A DNA stretch of 64,000 bases, from positions 1,798,001 through 1,862,000 of the forward strand of contig JAHCKM010000001.1 of NCBI GenBank assembly GCA_026125795.1. Direction: 5' to 3'. The notes beneath the pieces are model-generated. The model made no database searches, was not told the origin of the DNA, and was given only the letters and a program-made list of their open reading frames with translations. This document shows, in pieces, positions 7,263 to 17,400 of the stretch (within the stretch, counting starts at the first letter, position 1; each line of letters starts with the position of its first letter). This DNA comes from Burkholderiaceae bacterium (lineage in GTDB: Bacteria; Pseudomonadota; Gammaproteobacteria; Burkholderiales; Burkholderiaceae_C). Position numbers and translations under genes: made by a program.

Positions 7263-9728
7263 ATGAGTCGGCGCAACGTGCCGCTCGAGCGGCTGGCCAC
7301 GTTGCAGCCAGGCGCCCAGGGGCTGAGCACTGCCCAGGTCGAGACCCAGCGCACCTACGGTTTCAACGACATCGTGGCGCCGGCCGCCAGCGGCTGGCTC
7401 GTCGTCGCACGCGACACGGCGCGCGACCCGATGCTGTGGTTCCTGGTGCTGACGGCGGGCCTGTTCGGGCTGCTGGGACAGGTTGCCGAGTCGCTCACGC
7501 TGCTGGTGGCCATGGTGCCGCTGCTGGGCATGGATGCCTACCTGCATCGACGAACGTCCGCGTCCTCCGCCGGACTGGCGAGCCGGCTGGCCAGTTCGGC
7601 GCGGGTGCTGCGTGATGGGCAGTGGCGGGACATCCCGTCGAGGGAGCTGGTGACTGGCGACATGGTCGAGGTGACGCCGGGCGAGTACTTCCCCGCCGAC
7701 GGACTGCTGGTGTCCGGCACCGGCCTTCAGGTCGACGAATCGACCTTGACCGGCGAGTCCTTGCCGGTGGCCAAGCGCGCCCTCGAGTCTTCGGCGGCGC
7801 TGCCAGCCAGCGCCTCCGAGGAGTTCTGGGGCACCGCGGGCACACGCCTGCTGACGGGTACGGCCCAACTGCGCATCTTGTTCATCGGCGGCGAGACGCG
7901 CTATGGCGAGATCGTCCGTTCCGCCACCGAAGGCAACCACGCCGCGACTCCGCTGCAGAAGGCCATCGGCGAACTCGTGGCCGTGCTGCTTGGCGTGGCC
8001 ATCATGGTGTGCATCGTGCTCGCCGCGGTCAGGCTGTGGCAAGGCCACGGCTGGATCGACGCGCTGCTCAGTGCGGTGACGCTGGCCGTGGCCGCACTGC
8101 CCGAGGAGTATCCCGTCGTCTACACATTCTTTCTCGGCGTCGGAGTTTTCCGGCTGGCGCGCAAGAAGGCGCTCGTACGACGGGCGGTGGCGGTGGAGAA
8201 CATCGGTCGCGTCAGCTGCATCGTGTCCGACAAGACCGGAACGATCACCGCGGGCTCGCTAGCGCTGGCGCATCGGACGCCGGCCGCTGGATTAAACGAG
8301 GACTCGGTGTTGCAGGTCGCCGCATTGGCCGCGAGGCCCGATAGCGGCGATCCGCTCGACCAGGCCTTGCACGGCGCGGCAGGACCGCTGCCGCACGCGA
8401 CGAGGCTGGCCGACTTCCCGTTCACCGAAGGTCGGCGCCGCGAGACGGTGGTCTGGCGTTGGGCCGACGGGAAGGCGAGAGCCTTCACCAAAGGTGCCCC
8501 GGAGACCGTGCTGGCCACGTCTGAATTGTCCGAACTCGAACGAGCCGGCTGGCTGGCGCGGGTGGAGGAGTACGCACGATCCGGACACAAGGTCATCGGC
8601 TGCGCCCGGCGCGACATGCCCGCAGATGCACCCGCCGACCGCGAACCCGGAGGCGGGTTCGAATTCGCGGGCCTGCTGGTGTTCGAGGATCCGGTTCGCG
8701 ACGGCGTGCGCGAAGCCGTCGACGACTGCACGGCCGCCGGCATGCGCGTCATCATGGTCACGGGCGACCACCCGGCCACGGCGGTGGCCATCGCGCGCGA
8801 GATCGGGCTCGGCGGAGCACAGCCCCGGGTCATCGTCCTGGCGCCCGAGGACGATGCGGCGGCCGCGCTCCGCGCCCATGGTGACGTGCACGTGGTGGCG
8901 CGCGCCACACCGCCGCAGAAGCTGGCGCTGGTGCAGGCGCTGCAATCCGAGGGAGAACTGGTCGCCGTCACGGGCGACGGCGTCAACGACGTCCCGGCGC
9001 TTCGCCTGGCCGACATCGGCGTGGCCATGGGCGAGCGCGGCACGCGCAGCGCCCGCGAGGTTGCACCGGTGGTGCTGCTCGACGACAACTTCAGGACTAT
9101 CGTCGATGCGGTGGCCGAAGGCCGCCAGCTCTTCCAGAACCTGCGGCTCGCGTTTGCGTACCTGCTGCTCGTGCATCTGCCGCTCGTGATCGGTGCCGCC
9201 GTGATCCCGCTGATGGGCCTGCCTCTGTTGTTCCTGCCGATTCACATCGTGTGGCTGGAACTCGTCATCCACCCGACGGCAATGCTGGCGTTCCAGGATC
9301 TTCCGTTGGCAGGACCGCTCGCGCCGGTACGGCGCCATCGACGCGCACGGTTCTTTTCGCCTGGCGCCTGGGTGGCGATCGTCGTGGTCGGCGGGCTCGT
9401 GAGCGTGGCCGTGGTCTGGAGCTACCTTCACGCACTCGGCGCCGACCGAAACGTCGAGCATGCGCGCGCGATGGCCCTGACCGTTCTACTGGTGTCCAGC
9501 GCCGGAATCACGGCCGGGCTGACGAAGCTGCGCCAGGCCGCTGCGCGCTGGCTCGTCGTCGGGACGCTCGCATCGCTCGGCGTGCTCGTCCAGGTCCCCG
9601 GGATCAGCGGATTCTTGAATCTGCGGCCGCTGCACGGCACCGACGGTGCTCTGATGCTTGTGGTTTTCGCCGTGGTTGCGGCGATCTCCTCAGGGCTCGC
9701 CTCACGGTTGAGGCTGCGCCTAGACTGA
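7263..9728 (+). CDS. P-type cation-transporting ATPase (P2-like)
   Basis: Protein of 821 residues with an N-terminal cation-ATPase region (about 5-45), actuator motif TGES, phosphorylation motif DKTGTIT (about residue 325), nucleotide-binding KGAPE and hinge GDGVNDVPAL. About eight to ten membrane helices are present. The helix-4 transport motif is PEEYP rather than the PEGLP of calcium pumps or the CPC of heavy-metal pumps, so it belongs to a poorly characterised P2-related group; Ca2+, Mn2+ or monovalent ions are all possible. It sits 113 bases after the stress-protein gene and ends just before the convergent nar operon. Confidence 0.88.
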   Translation: MSRRNVPLERLATLQPGAQGLSTAQVETQRTYGFNDIVAPAASGWLVVARDTARDPMLWFLVLTAGLFGLLGQVAESLTLLVAMVPLLGMDAYLHRRTSASSAGLASRLASSARVLRDGQWRDIPSRELVTGDMVEVTPGEYFPADGLLVSGTGLQVDESTLTGESLPVAKRALESSAALPASASEEFWGTAGTRLLTGTAQLRILFIGGETRYGEIVRSATEGNHAATPLQKAIGELVAVLLGVAIMVCIVLAAVRLWQGHGWIDALLSAVTLAVAALPEEYPVVYTFFLGVGVFRLARKKALVRRAVAVENIGRVSCIVSDKTGTITAGSLALAHRTPAAGLNEDSVLQVAALAARPDSGDPLDQALHGAAGPLPHATRLADFPFTEGRRRETVVWRWADGKARAFTKGAPETVLATSELSELERAGWLARVEEYARSGHKVIGCARRDMPADAPADREPGGGFEFAGLLVFEDPVRDGVREAVDDCTAAGMRVIMVTGDHPATAVAIAREIGLGGAQPRVIVLAPEDDAAAALRAHGDVHVVARATPPQKLALVQALQSEGELVAVTGDGVNDVPALRLADIGVAMGERGTRSAREVAPVVLLDDNFRTIVDAVAEGRQLFQNLRLAFAYLLLVHLPLVIGAAVIPLMGLPLLFLPIHIVWLELVIHPTAMLAFQDLPLAGPLAPVRRHRRARFFSPGAWVAIVVVGGLVSVAVVWSYLHALGADRNVEHARAMALTVLLVSSAGITAGLTKLRQAAARWLVVGTLASLGVLVQVPGISGFLNLRPLHGTDGALMLVVFAVVAAISSGLASRLRLRLD

Positions 9729-9757
9729 CACAACCTCGGTTGAGCCCGCGGCCGTCG

Positions 9758-9780
9758 CGCGTCAACTTGCCAGTTGCGCG
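9758..9780 (+). terminator. Hairpin between convergent ATPase and carbonic anhydrase genes
   Basis: CGCG-T-CAACT pairs with AGTTG-CGCG around a TGCC loop, a nine-pair stem with one bulged base, 30 bases after the ATPase stop. There is no U-run, so it may be only part of a terminator. The remaining intergenic bases up to 9903 show nothing that I can name. Confidence 0.35.
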
Positions 9781-9903
9781 GTTGAGCGAGTTGGTTCGTT
9801 GGTTCTTCAGTGCTCGGTGTCTGCTGCTTGATCGATCGAAGGACTGCTCCGGGTCGTCAGTGGTCCTCCGGACGCAGCCCACGGCCGATAGACCGCCCGC
9901 GCG

Positions 9904-10629
9904 TCACTCCGTGCACGGCTCGGCGTCCACGCGGCCCCAGTGGGTCGTGTCGACCTCGCTGAACGCGGCGGCGTCGGTGGTGGTGTCGAGGAACGGTCCG
10001 GTGCCGCTGTGCGATGAGCGTGATGCGGGCACGAAGCCGCCGGCCTTCACGTCGAACACGTGCACCTCGCCGTCTTCGATCACGTAGTGCCAGCCGTGCA
10101 GCGTGAGCTCGCCCCGCTCGACGCGCGAGCGCACCATCGGGTATTCCATCAGGCGCTCCAGCTGCAGCACCACGGCGCGCTGCTCGGTGCGGCGCAAGGC
10201 CTCGGGCGTGGGCTGCACCGGCAGCGCGGCGTCACGCGCCAGGTCGAGCCAGACGCGCAGGTTCTTCGCCTCCGACGGCACGTCTTCATACAGCGCCTTC
10301 ATCGCGCCGCAGTGGCTGTGGCCGCACACCACGATGCGGCGCACCTTGAGGTTCAGCACGGCGAACTCGATGGCCGCTGCGGTGCCGTGGTGCCCTCCAT
10401 CCAGCGTGCCGCAGCAAGGCGGCACCAGCGCGCCCACGTTGCGCACCATGAACAGCTCGCCCGGGCCGGCGCCGGTCAGCAGATACGGCACCAGGCGCGA
10501 GTCGGAGCAGCCGATGAACAGCGTGGTCGGGTGCTGGCCGTCGTCGACCAGCTCGCGAAACTGCGCCTCGTAGCGGGGAAACGCGTGGTCGTGAAAGCGG
10601 CGCAGCCGTTGCAGCAGTTCGTCGGGCAT
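9904..10629 (-). CDS. Beta-class carbonic anhydrase
   Basis: Protein of 241 residues starting MPDELLQRLRR. Zinc ligands are seen in IGCSDSRLVP (Cys, Asp-Arg dyad) and GHSHCGAM (His, Cys), with the conserved NVGALVPP segment between them. The length fits the family, with a C-terminal extension of about 25 residues. It interconverts CO2 and bicarbonate. The gene is 22 bases after the parvulin gene and ends the nar transcription unit, so it may be co-expressed with nitrate respiration. A separate promoter cannot be excluded. Confidence 0.93.
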   Translation of the reverse strand: MPDELLQRLRRFHDHAFPRYEAQFRELVDDGQHPTTLFIGCSDSRLVPYLLTGAGPGELFMVRNVGALVPPCCGTLDGGHHGTAAAIEFAVLNLKVRRIVVCGHSHCGAMKALYEDVPSEAKNLRVWLDLARDAALPVQPTPEALRRTEQRAVVLQLERLMEYPMVRSRVERGELTLHGWHYVIEDGEVHVFDVKAGGFVPASRSSHSGTGPFLDTTTDAAAFSEVDTTHWGRVDAEPCTE

Positions 10630-10651
10630 CGGCGTTGCGCCTGTTGCGGCC

Positions 10652-11392
10652 TCACTGCACCAGCGGCGTGCCGGACGCATCGAGCGGCACGCCTTCGATG
10701 TCGGCGGCACCGGCGAGCACCTGCAGGTACTGGCGCAGCGCGTGGATCCAGGTCTGCTGACGCAGCGTCTGCGCCACCGCGGCGCGCACCTCGTTGAACT
10801 CGGGTGCCGCGCCGGCGTCGCGCGCACGCACCTCCACCACGTGCAGGCCGAAGCGGCTGTGCACCAGGCGCGGCAGCACGCCGATGGTGTCGCCGCCGAA
10901 CACGTCGCGCGCGAACTCGGGCGCGCAATCGTCGCGGCCGATCCAGCCGAGGTCACCGCCCTGAGCGCCGCTGGGGCAGTTGGACCATTGACGCGCCGCC
11001 TCGGCGAACGCTTCGCTGTCGGGTTCTGCGCAGCGCAGCTCCAGCAGCAGCGCCTCGGCGCGCGGGCGCAAGGCCTGCACGTCCACGCCCGGCGTCACCG
11101 CAAACAGCACGTGCCGCACGTGCAGCCGCTCGCCGCGGCCGTACCGCGCCGGGTTGGCCTCGAAGTGCCGGCGGCACGCTTCTTCGGAGGGCTCGGGCAC
11201 GGTCAACTCGCGATCGAGCAGTTGTTCGATCGCATCGCCGGTGGAATCCGCCTGGATGCCGGCGGCCGCCGCGGCCTGGCGCAGCAACTCGCCACAGGCG
11301 CGCTGGCGCAGCGCGGTGTCGTCCAGGATTTCGCCGCCGTCGTGCAGCGGCACGCCGTTGACGCGCGCGACTTCGAGCATGGTCGTGTCCAT
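10652..11392 (-). CDS. Parvulin-type peptidyl-prolyl isomerase of the nar operon
   Basis: Protein of 246 residues. The ATG at 11392 is favoured by GAGGAG nine bases upstream; an in-frame ATG at 11410 would overlap narI. A SurA-like N-terminal helical region precedes the rotamase domain (about 120-215) with LHVRHVLFAV, GGDLGWIGRDDC and LVHSRFGLHVVEV. No signal peptide is visible, so it likely acts in the cytoplasm. A PPIase directly after narI recurs in proteobacterial nar operons, and a role in NarGHI maturation is plausible but unproven. Confidence 0.88.
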   Translation of the reverse strand: MDTTMLEVARVNGVPLHDGGEILDDTALRQRACGELLRQAAAAAGIQADSTGDAIEQLLDRELTVPEPSEEACRRHFEANPARYGRGERLHVRHVLFAVTPGVDVQALRPRAEALLLELRCAEPDSEAFAEAARQWSNCPSGAQGGDLGWIGRDDCAPEFARDVFGGDTIGVLPRLVHSRFGLHVVEVRARDAGAAPEFNEVRAAVAQTLRQQTWIHALRQYLQVLAGAADIEGVPLDASGTPLVQ

Positions 11393-11402
11393 CGTGCGCT
11401 CC

Positions 11403-12224
11403 TCAGGCATCGGCGCGGCGCGCCGCGATGGGGTGGGCCAGCGGCTCCGGCTGCGGCCGGGTCGGCAACGCCGCGCTGGCGGCTGCTGCCACGCCGCGCT
11501 TCGGCTGCAGGTGCCCGGCCGGCAGGTTGAGCCTGCGGCTGCGCACCACCTGGTACGGCCGCCACGCATAGGCCAGCGTCGCAAAGCCGCTCCACACGTG
11601 CACCAGGCGCGTGAACGGGAACACCAGGAAGATCGTCATGCCGAGGAACATGTGGGCCTTGAAGACCCAGCTCGCGTCGGCCAGCAGCTCGACGCCGCCG
11701 GCTCGGAACGTGACGACGCGCTGCGCCCACTCGGCCAGCTTCATCATCATCGCGCCGTCGAGATGCTGGGCCGACAGCGGGATCGTCGCCAGCCCGAGCG
11801 CGAACTGCAGCCACAGCAGCACCAGCAGCGCGATGTCGCTGGCTTTCGACGTGGCGCGGATGCGCGCATCGGCCAGGCGCCGGTGCAGCAGCAGCGTCAG
11901 GCCGATGAAGCCGAGCAGGCCGAACAGGCCGCCCGACACCATCGCCACGAGCTGCTTGTCGCCGGCGCTGATGAAAGGCTCGTAGACCATGTGCGGCGTC
12001 AGCATGCCGAAGCCGTGGCCGAAGAACAGGAACAGGATGCCCACATGGAACAAGTTGCTGCCCCAGCGCAGGCTGCCGGTGCGCAGCAGCTGCGACGAGT
12101 CGCTCTTCCAGGTGTACTGGTCGCGGTCAAAGCGGATCCAGCTGCCGACGAGGAACACCGTCAGGCAGATGTAGGGGTAGTAGCCGAACAGCAGCGTGTC
12201 GATCCACGGCGATGTCGTGTTCAT
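11403..12224 (-). CDS. narI: Respiratory nitrate reductase gamma subunit (cytochrome b)
   Basis: Protein of 273 residues with five membrane helices, e.g. YYPYICLTVFLVGSWIRF, LFHVGILFLFFGHGFGML and HMFLGMTIFLVFPFTRLVHVW. The histidines in FHVGILFLFFGH and AHMFLGM...RLVH match the positions that bind the two b-hemes in NarI. It oxidises quinol on the periplasmic side and passes electrons to NarH. The protein is longer than typical NarI (about 225-240) because of a hydrophilic C-terminal tail of about 40 residues. Its start overlaps narJ by four bases. Confidence 0.95.
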   Translation of the reverse strand: MNTTSPWIDTLLFGYYPYICLTVFLVGSWIRFDRDQYTWKSDSSQLLRTGSLRWGSNLFHVGILFLFFGHGFGMLTPHMVYEPFISAGDKQLVAMVSGGLFGLLGFIGLTLLLHRRLADARIRATSKASDIALLVLLWLQFALGLATIPLSAQHLDGAMMMKLAEWAQRVVTFRAGGVELLADASWVFKAHMFLGMTIFLVFPFTRLVHVWSGFATLAYAWRPYQVVRSRRLNLPAGHLQPKRGVAAAASAALPTRPQPEPLAHPIAARRADA

Positions 12225-12922
12225 GCCTGCACTCCTTGCGAGGCTTGCGGTGCGGGGCGCTTTGTGACGGATGTGCGAACGATCTGGATCGGCTGCGGCG
12301 TTCCCGGCTTGGACTGGCCGTTGGTGCTGCAGCCGCCGAAGGCGGGCGGCTCGGCCCAGGCCTCGTCGAGCGCGGGCTCCTCGGCCACGGGCACCGCCTG
12401 GACGCGCTCGCCGGCGAGCTCGAGCACCGCAGCGATCACCGAGGCGTAAGGGCTCTCGCGCTTGAGCAGCGCGCTGAAGATCGCGTTCAGGATGTGCGCC
12501 GTCTCGCCGAGGAACTCGCGCGCCGTGCGCACCGGCTGCATCGACGCGAACTCCAGCACCGCCGGCAGGTAGTCAGGCAGCTCGCCGGGCTCCAGCTGCA
12601 GTCCGGCGCGCTCGTAGGTCTGCTGCAGGTCGGCCAGCGCCGGGCCGCGCTCGCGCGAGTCGCCGTGCACGTGCTCGAACAGGTGCAGCGAGGTGGCGCG
12701 GCCGCGGTCAAAGGTGTCAACGTAGCGCGCTTCGGCTTCGTACGGGTCGGCCGCGGCGAGCTGGCGCGCGAACGCGATCAGCTCGGCCACGCGCTCGCCG
12801 CGCAGCGCCCGCTCGCGGCGCAAGGCCGTGAGCAGCTCGGGCAAGGCATCGCGCAACTCCGGCGCCGGATAAGACAGCAGGCGCGCCAGGACGCGCAAGG
12901 TGATGTGGGTGGTGGGTTTCAT
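12221..12922 (-). CDS. narJ: Nitrate reductase assembly chaperone (molybdenum cofactor insertion)
   Basis: Protein of 233 residues of the TorD/DmsD-type chaperone fold. The family signature YVDTFDRGRATSLHLFEHVH followed by GDSRERG is present near residues 68-95. NarJ binds the NarG N-terminus and holds it until the molybdenum and iron-sulfur cofactors are inserted and the complex attaches to NarI. The last 45 residues are Pro/Ala-rich and unlike the core. It starts ten bases after narH. Confidence 0.95.
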   Translation of the reverse strand: MKPTTHITLRVLARLLSYPAPELRDALPELLTALRRERALRGERVAELIAFARQLAAADPYEAEARYVDTFDRGRATSLHLFEHVHGDSRERGPALADLQQTYERAGLQLEPGELPDYLPAVLEFASMQPVRTAREFLGETAHILNAIFSALLKRESPYASVIAAVLELAGERVQAVPVAEEPALDEAWAEPPAFGGCSTNGQSKPGTPQPIQIVRTSVTKRPAPQASQGVQA

Positions 12923-12932
12923 GCTCGGTTGC

Positions 12933-14456
12933 TCACACCGTGGCCTTGATCGGGATCGTGCGGCGCTTCTTGCCGCCGAAGATCGATGTCTCGCTCGCGC
13001 CGTCGGAGCAGCCGTTGCCGAACGAGAAGCCGCATCCGCCGCGCAGGTCGAAGGCGTTCTCGGCGTACTCGCGGTGCGTGGTGGGGATGACGAAGCGGTC
13101 TTCGTAGTTGGCGATCGCCATCACCTGGTACATCGCTTCCACCTCGGCGGCCGTGAGGCCCACCTGCTTCAGCACCTCGGGCTTCTCCACGCGATCGACG
13201 TGCTTGCCGCGCTGGTAGGCGCGCATCGCCAGCATGCGTTCGAGCGCGCGCTCCACCGGGGCGGTGTCGCCGGCGGTCAGCAGGTTGGCGAGGTACTGCA
13301 CCGGGATGCGCAGCTGCTTGACATCAGGGATCTCGCCGTTGGCGCCGATGTGACCGGCGTTGGCGGCGGCGGTGATCGGCGACAGCGGCGGCACGTACCA
13401 GACCATCGGCAGCGTGCGGTACTCGGGGTGCAGCGGCAGCGCTACCTTCCACTCCATCGCCATCTTCCACACCGGGCTTGCCTTGGCGGCGGTCAGCCAC
13501 GCCTCGGGGATGCCGTCGGCGCGCGCCTGTTCGATCACCTGCGGATCGTTCGGGTCGAGGAAGATCTCGCACTGCGCCTCGTAGAGGTCACGGTCGCGCG
13601 GCGTGGTGGCGGCCTCGGCGATCCGGTCGGCGTCGTACAGCATCACGCCCAGGTAGCGGATGCGGCCCACGCAGGTCTCGGAGCACACCGTGGGCTGCCC
13701 GGCCTCTATGCGCGGGTAGCAGAAGATGCACTTCTCGGCCTTGCCGGTTTGCCAGTTGTAGTAGATCTTCTTGTACGGGCAGCCCGATACGCACATGCGC
13801 CATCCGCGGCACTTGTCCTGGTCGATCAGCACGATGCCGTCTTCTTCGCGCTTGTAGATCGAGCCCGAGGGGCACGACGCCACGCACGCCGGGTTGAGGC
13901 AGTGCTCGCACAGGCGCGGTAGGTACATCATGAAGGTGTTCTCGAACTGGCCGTAGATGTCCTTCTGCACGGCCTCGAAGTTCTGGTCCTTGGAGCGCTT
14001 GCTGAACTCGCCGCCGAGGATCTCCTCCCAGTTCGGGCCCCACTCGATCTTCTCCATGCGCTGGCCGGTGATCAGGCTGCGCGGGCGCGCGGTGGGCGCG
14101 GCCTTGCTCTCCGGCGCCGACTGCAGGTGGTCGTAGTCGAAGGTGAAGGGCTCGTAGTAGTCGTCGATCTGCGGCAGGTTCGGGTTGGCAAAGATGCGCA
14201 TCAGCAGCTTCCACTTGCCGCCCTGGCGCGGCTCGATGGAGCCATCAGGGTTGCGGATCCAGCCGCCTTGCCACTTGTCCTGGTTCTCCCAGTCCTTCGG
14301 GTAGCCGATGCCGGGTTTGGTCTCGACGTTGTTGAACCAGGCGTACTCCATGCCCGGACGGTTGGTCCAGACGTTCTTGCAGGTCACCGAGCAGGTGTGG
14401 CAGCCGATGCACTTGTCGAGGTTGAGCACCATGCCGATCTGGGCGCGGACTTTCAT
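12933..14456 (-). CDS. narH: Respiratory nitrate reductase beta subunit (iron-sulfur)
   Basis: Protein of 507 residues starting MKVRAQIGMVLNLDKCIGC; the open frame extends far upstream but that part lies antisense-style within narG's other frame. Cysteine groups CIGCHTCSVTC, CEHCLNPACVASC, CRGWRMCVSGC and CIFC...CSETC supply one 3Fe-4S and three 4Fe-4S clusters; the tryptophan in CRGWRMC marks the 3Fe-4S site as in E. coli NarH. It relays electrons from NarI hemes to NarG. The start overlaps the narG stop by four bases. Confidence 0.96.
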   Translation of the reverse strand: MKVRAQIGMVLNLDKCIGCHTCSVTCKNVWTNRPGMEYAWFNNVETKPGIGYPKDWENQDKWQGGWIRNPDGSIEPRQGGKWKLLMRIFANPNLPQIDDYYEPFTFDYDHLQSAPESKAAPTARPRSLITGQRMEKIEWGPNWEEILGGEFSKRSKDQNFEAVQKDIYGQFENTFMMYLPRLCEHCLNPACVASCPSGSIYKREEDGIVLIDQDKCRGWRMCVSGCPYKKIYYNWQTGKAEKCIFCYPRIEAGQPTVCSETCVGRIRYLGVMLYDADRIAEAATTPRDRDLYEAQCEIFLDPNDPQVIEQARADGIPEAWLTAAKASPVWKMAMEWKVALPLHPEYRTLPMVWYVPPLSPITAAANAGHIGANGEIPDVKQLRIPVQYLANLLTAGDTAPVERALERMLAMRAYQRGKHVDRVEKPEVLKQVGLTAAEVEAMYQVMAIANYEDRFVIPTTHREYAENAFDLRGGCGFSFGNGCSDGASETSIFGGKKRRTIPIKATV

Positions 14457-17400
14457 GTCTGTTCTCCCGCGACAGCTTGTTCGCCATCGAGCCAGTCGAT
14501 CTTTCTCATCTTTCGCACCACCACGAACTCGTCGCGGTTGGTGCCGATGGTTCCGTAGTAGTTGAAGCCGTAGCTGAGCTGCGCGTAGCCGCCGATCATG
14601 TGCGTGGGCTTGGTGACGATGCGCGTCACCGAGTTGTGGATGCCGCCGCGCTGGCCGGTGATCTCGGAGCCCGGCGTGTTGATGATCTTTTCCTGCGCGT
14701 GGTACATCAGCGTCATGCCCGGGTTGACGCGCTGGCTCACTACCGCGCGCGCCGCGATGGCGCCGTTGGCGTTGTAGAGCTCGATCCAGTCGTTGTCCTC
14801 GATGCCGGCCGCGCGCGCATCGTCCTCGCTCAGCCACACCACCGGTCCGCCGCGATTGAGCGTCAGCATCATCAGGTTGTCGGAGTAGGTGCTGTGGATG
14901 CCCCACTTCTGGTGCGGCGTGATGAAGTTGAGCACCACCTCCTTGTGGCCGTTGGGCTTGATGCCTTGGGTGCCGCCCACGGCCTTCAGGTCTACCGGCG
15001 GCCGATAGCTCGTGAACTCCTCGCCGAAGGCGCGCATCCACGGATGGTCCTGGTAGAACTGCTGGCGCCCGGTGAGGGTGCGCCAGGGAATCAGCTCGTG
15101 CACGTTGGTGTAGCCGGCGTTGTACGAGACCTTCTCGCTCTCCAGCCCGCTCCAGGTGGGCGAGCTGATGATCTTGCGCGGCTGCGCCTGCACGTCGCGG
15201 AAGCGGATCTTCTCGTCCTCGCGGTGCAGCGCCAGGTGCGCGTGCTCGCGGCCGGTGAACTTGGACAGCGCCTCCCACGCCTTGACCGCGACGTGGCCGT
15301 TGGTCTCGGGTGCCAGCATCAGGATCACCTCGGTGGCGTCGATGTCGGTCTCGATCTTGGCCAGGCCCTTGGTCGGCCCTTCGGTGTGCACCTTGCCATT
15401 GAGCTCGGCGAGCTGGCGCACCTCTTCGGCGGTGTTCCACGCGATGCCTTTGCCGCCGTTGCCCACCTTCTCCATCAACGGGCCGAGCGACGTGAAGCGT
15501 GCGTAGGTGGCGGGATAGTCGCGCTCGGCCACGGTGATCTGCGGCGCGGTCTTGCCCGGGATCAGGTCGACCTCGCCGCGCTTCCAGTCGAGCACGTCGA
15601 TCGGCTGGGCCAGCTCGCCCGGCGTGTCGTGCATCAGCGGCGTCAGCACCACCTCTTTCTCGACGCCGAGGTGGCCGGGGCACAGCTCGGAGAAGGTCTT
15701 GGCGAAGCCCTTGTAGATCTCCCAGTCGCTCTTGGCCTGCCACGCCGGGTCGACCGCGGTCGACAGTGGGTGGATGAACGGGTGCATGTCGCTGGTGTTG
15801 AGGTCGTTCTTCTCGTACCAGGTGGCGGTGGGCAGCACGATGTCCGAATACAGGCACGTCGTGCTCATACGGAAGTCGAGCGTGACGATCAGGTCAAGCT
15901 TGCCTTGCGGTGCCTCGTCGTGCCAGCGCACTTCCTGCGGTTTCGCGTCGTCGGGGCCCAGATCCTTGCCTTGCACGCCGTGGCTGGTGCCCAGCAGGTG
16001 CTTCAGGAAATACTCGTGGCCCTTGCCCGACGAGCCGAGGATGTTGGAGCGCCACACGAACATGTTGCGCGGCCAGTTGTCGGGATGGTCGGGGTCTTCG
16101 CAGCTCAGCTGCAGCGAGCCGTCCGTGAGGCCCTTGACCACGTGCGCCTTCACGTCACCCGCCGCGGCGCCCTCGCGCGCCACCTGCAGCGGGTTGGTCT
16201 TGAGCTGAGGCGCCGACGGCAGCCAGCCCATGCGCTCGGCGCGCACGTTGTAGTCGATCAGGCTGCCGCTGAACTCGCTCTTGTCGGCCAGCGGCGACAG
16301 GATCTCGGACACGCCGAGCTTCTCGTAGCGCCACTGGTCGGTGTGCGCGTAGAAGAAGCTGGTGCTGTTCTGCTGGCGCGGCGGGCGCGACCAGTCGAGC
16401 GCGAACGCCAGCGCGGTCCATCCGGTCTGCGGGCGCAGCTTCTCCTGCCCCACGTAGTGCGCCCAGCCGCCGCCGCTTTGCCCGACGCAGCCGCACAGCA
16501 TCAGCATGTTGATGATGCCGCGGTAGTTCATGTCGCAGTGGTACCAGTGGTTCATCGCCGCGCCGATGATCACCATCGACTTGCCGTGCGTCTTGTCGGC
16601 GTTGTCGGCAAACTGGCGCGCCACGGTGATGACCTGCGCGCGCGGCACGCCGGTGATCTTTTCCTGCCATGCGGGCGTGTAGGGCGCGTCGTCGTCGTAG
16701 CTCTTGGCGCCGTCACCGTGGCCGCGCTCGATGCCGTAGTGCGCGGCCATCAGGTCGAACACGGTGGCCACCAGCGTCTCGCGCTCGGCACCGGCCTTGC
16801 CGAGGCGGATGCGCCGCACCGGCACTTTGCGCACGAGCACGTCGCCGCCTTGCTGGTTGGCGTTGAAGTGCGGTGTGTCGATGCCGGCGAAGTAGGGGAA
16901 CGCCACGTCTTCCACTTGGTGCGGATCGGTTCCTTCGGTGACCGACAGGCACAGCTTCACGTCCTCGCCGTGGCGCGCTTCCTTGTTCTCCAGGTTCCAC
17001 TTGCCGGCGTCGGCGCGGCCGTCGGCGCCCCAACGGAAGCCGATCGAGCCGTTGGGCATCACGACGCGGCCGTTGGAGTCGAACGCGAGCGTCTTCCAGT
17101 CAGGGTTGTTGTCCTGGCCGAGCTTGCCGTTGAAGTCGCTGGCGCGCAGGTAGCGCTGGCTGGCCAATACCTTGCGGCCATCGGGCAGCGTCCGAGGCTC
17201 CAACGTCACCAGCATCGGCAGGTCGGTGTAGCGGCGCGCGTAGTCGTCGAAGTACGCCGAGCGCTTCTGAAAGTAGAACTCCTTCAGGATCACGTGGCCC
17301 ATCGCCATCGCGAGTGCCGCGTCGGTGCCTTGCTTGGGGTGCATCCACAGGTCGGCGAGCTTGCTGACCTCGGCGTAGTCGGGCGTGACCGCCACCGTCT

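Noticed and set aside
14457-15857. Upstream in-frame extension of narH
   Set aside because: It lies inside narG in another frame, has no NarH likeness, and the real start overlaps the narG stop by four bases.
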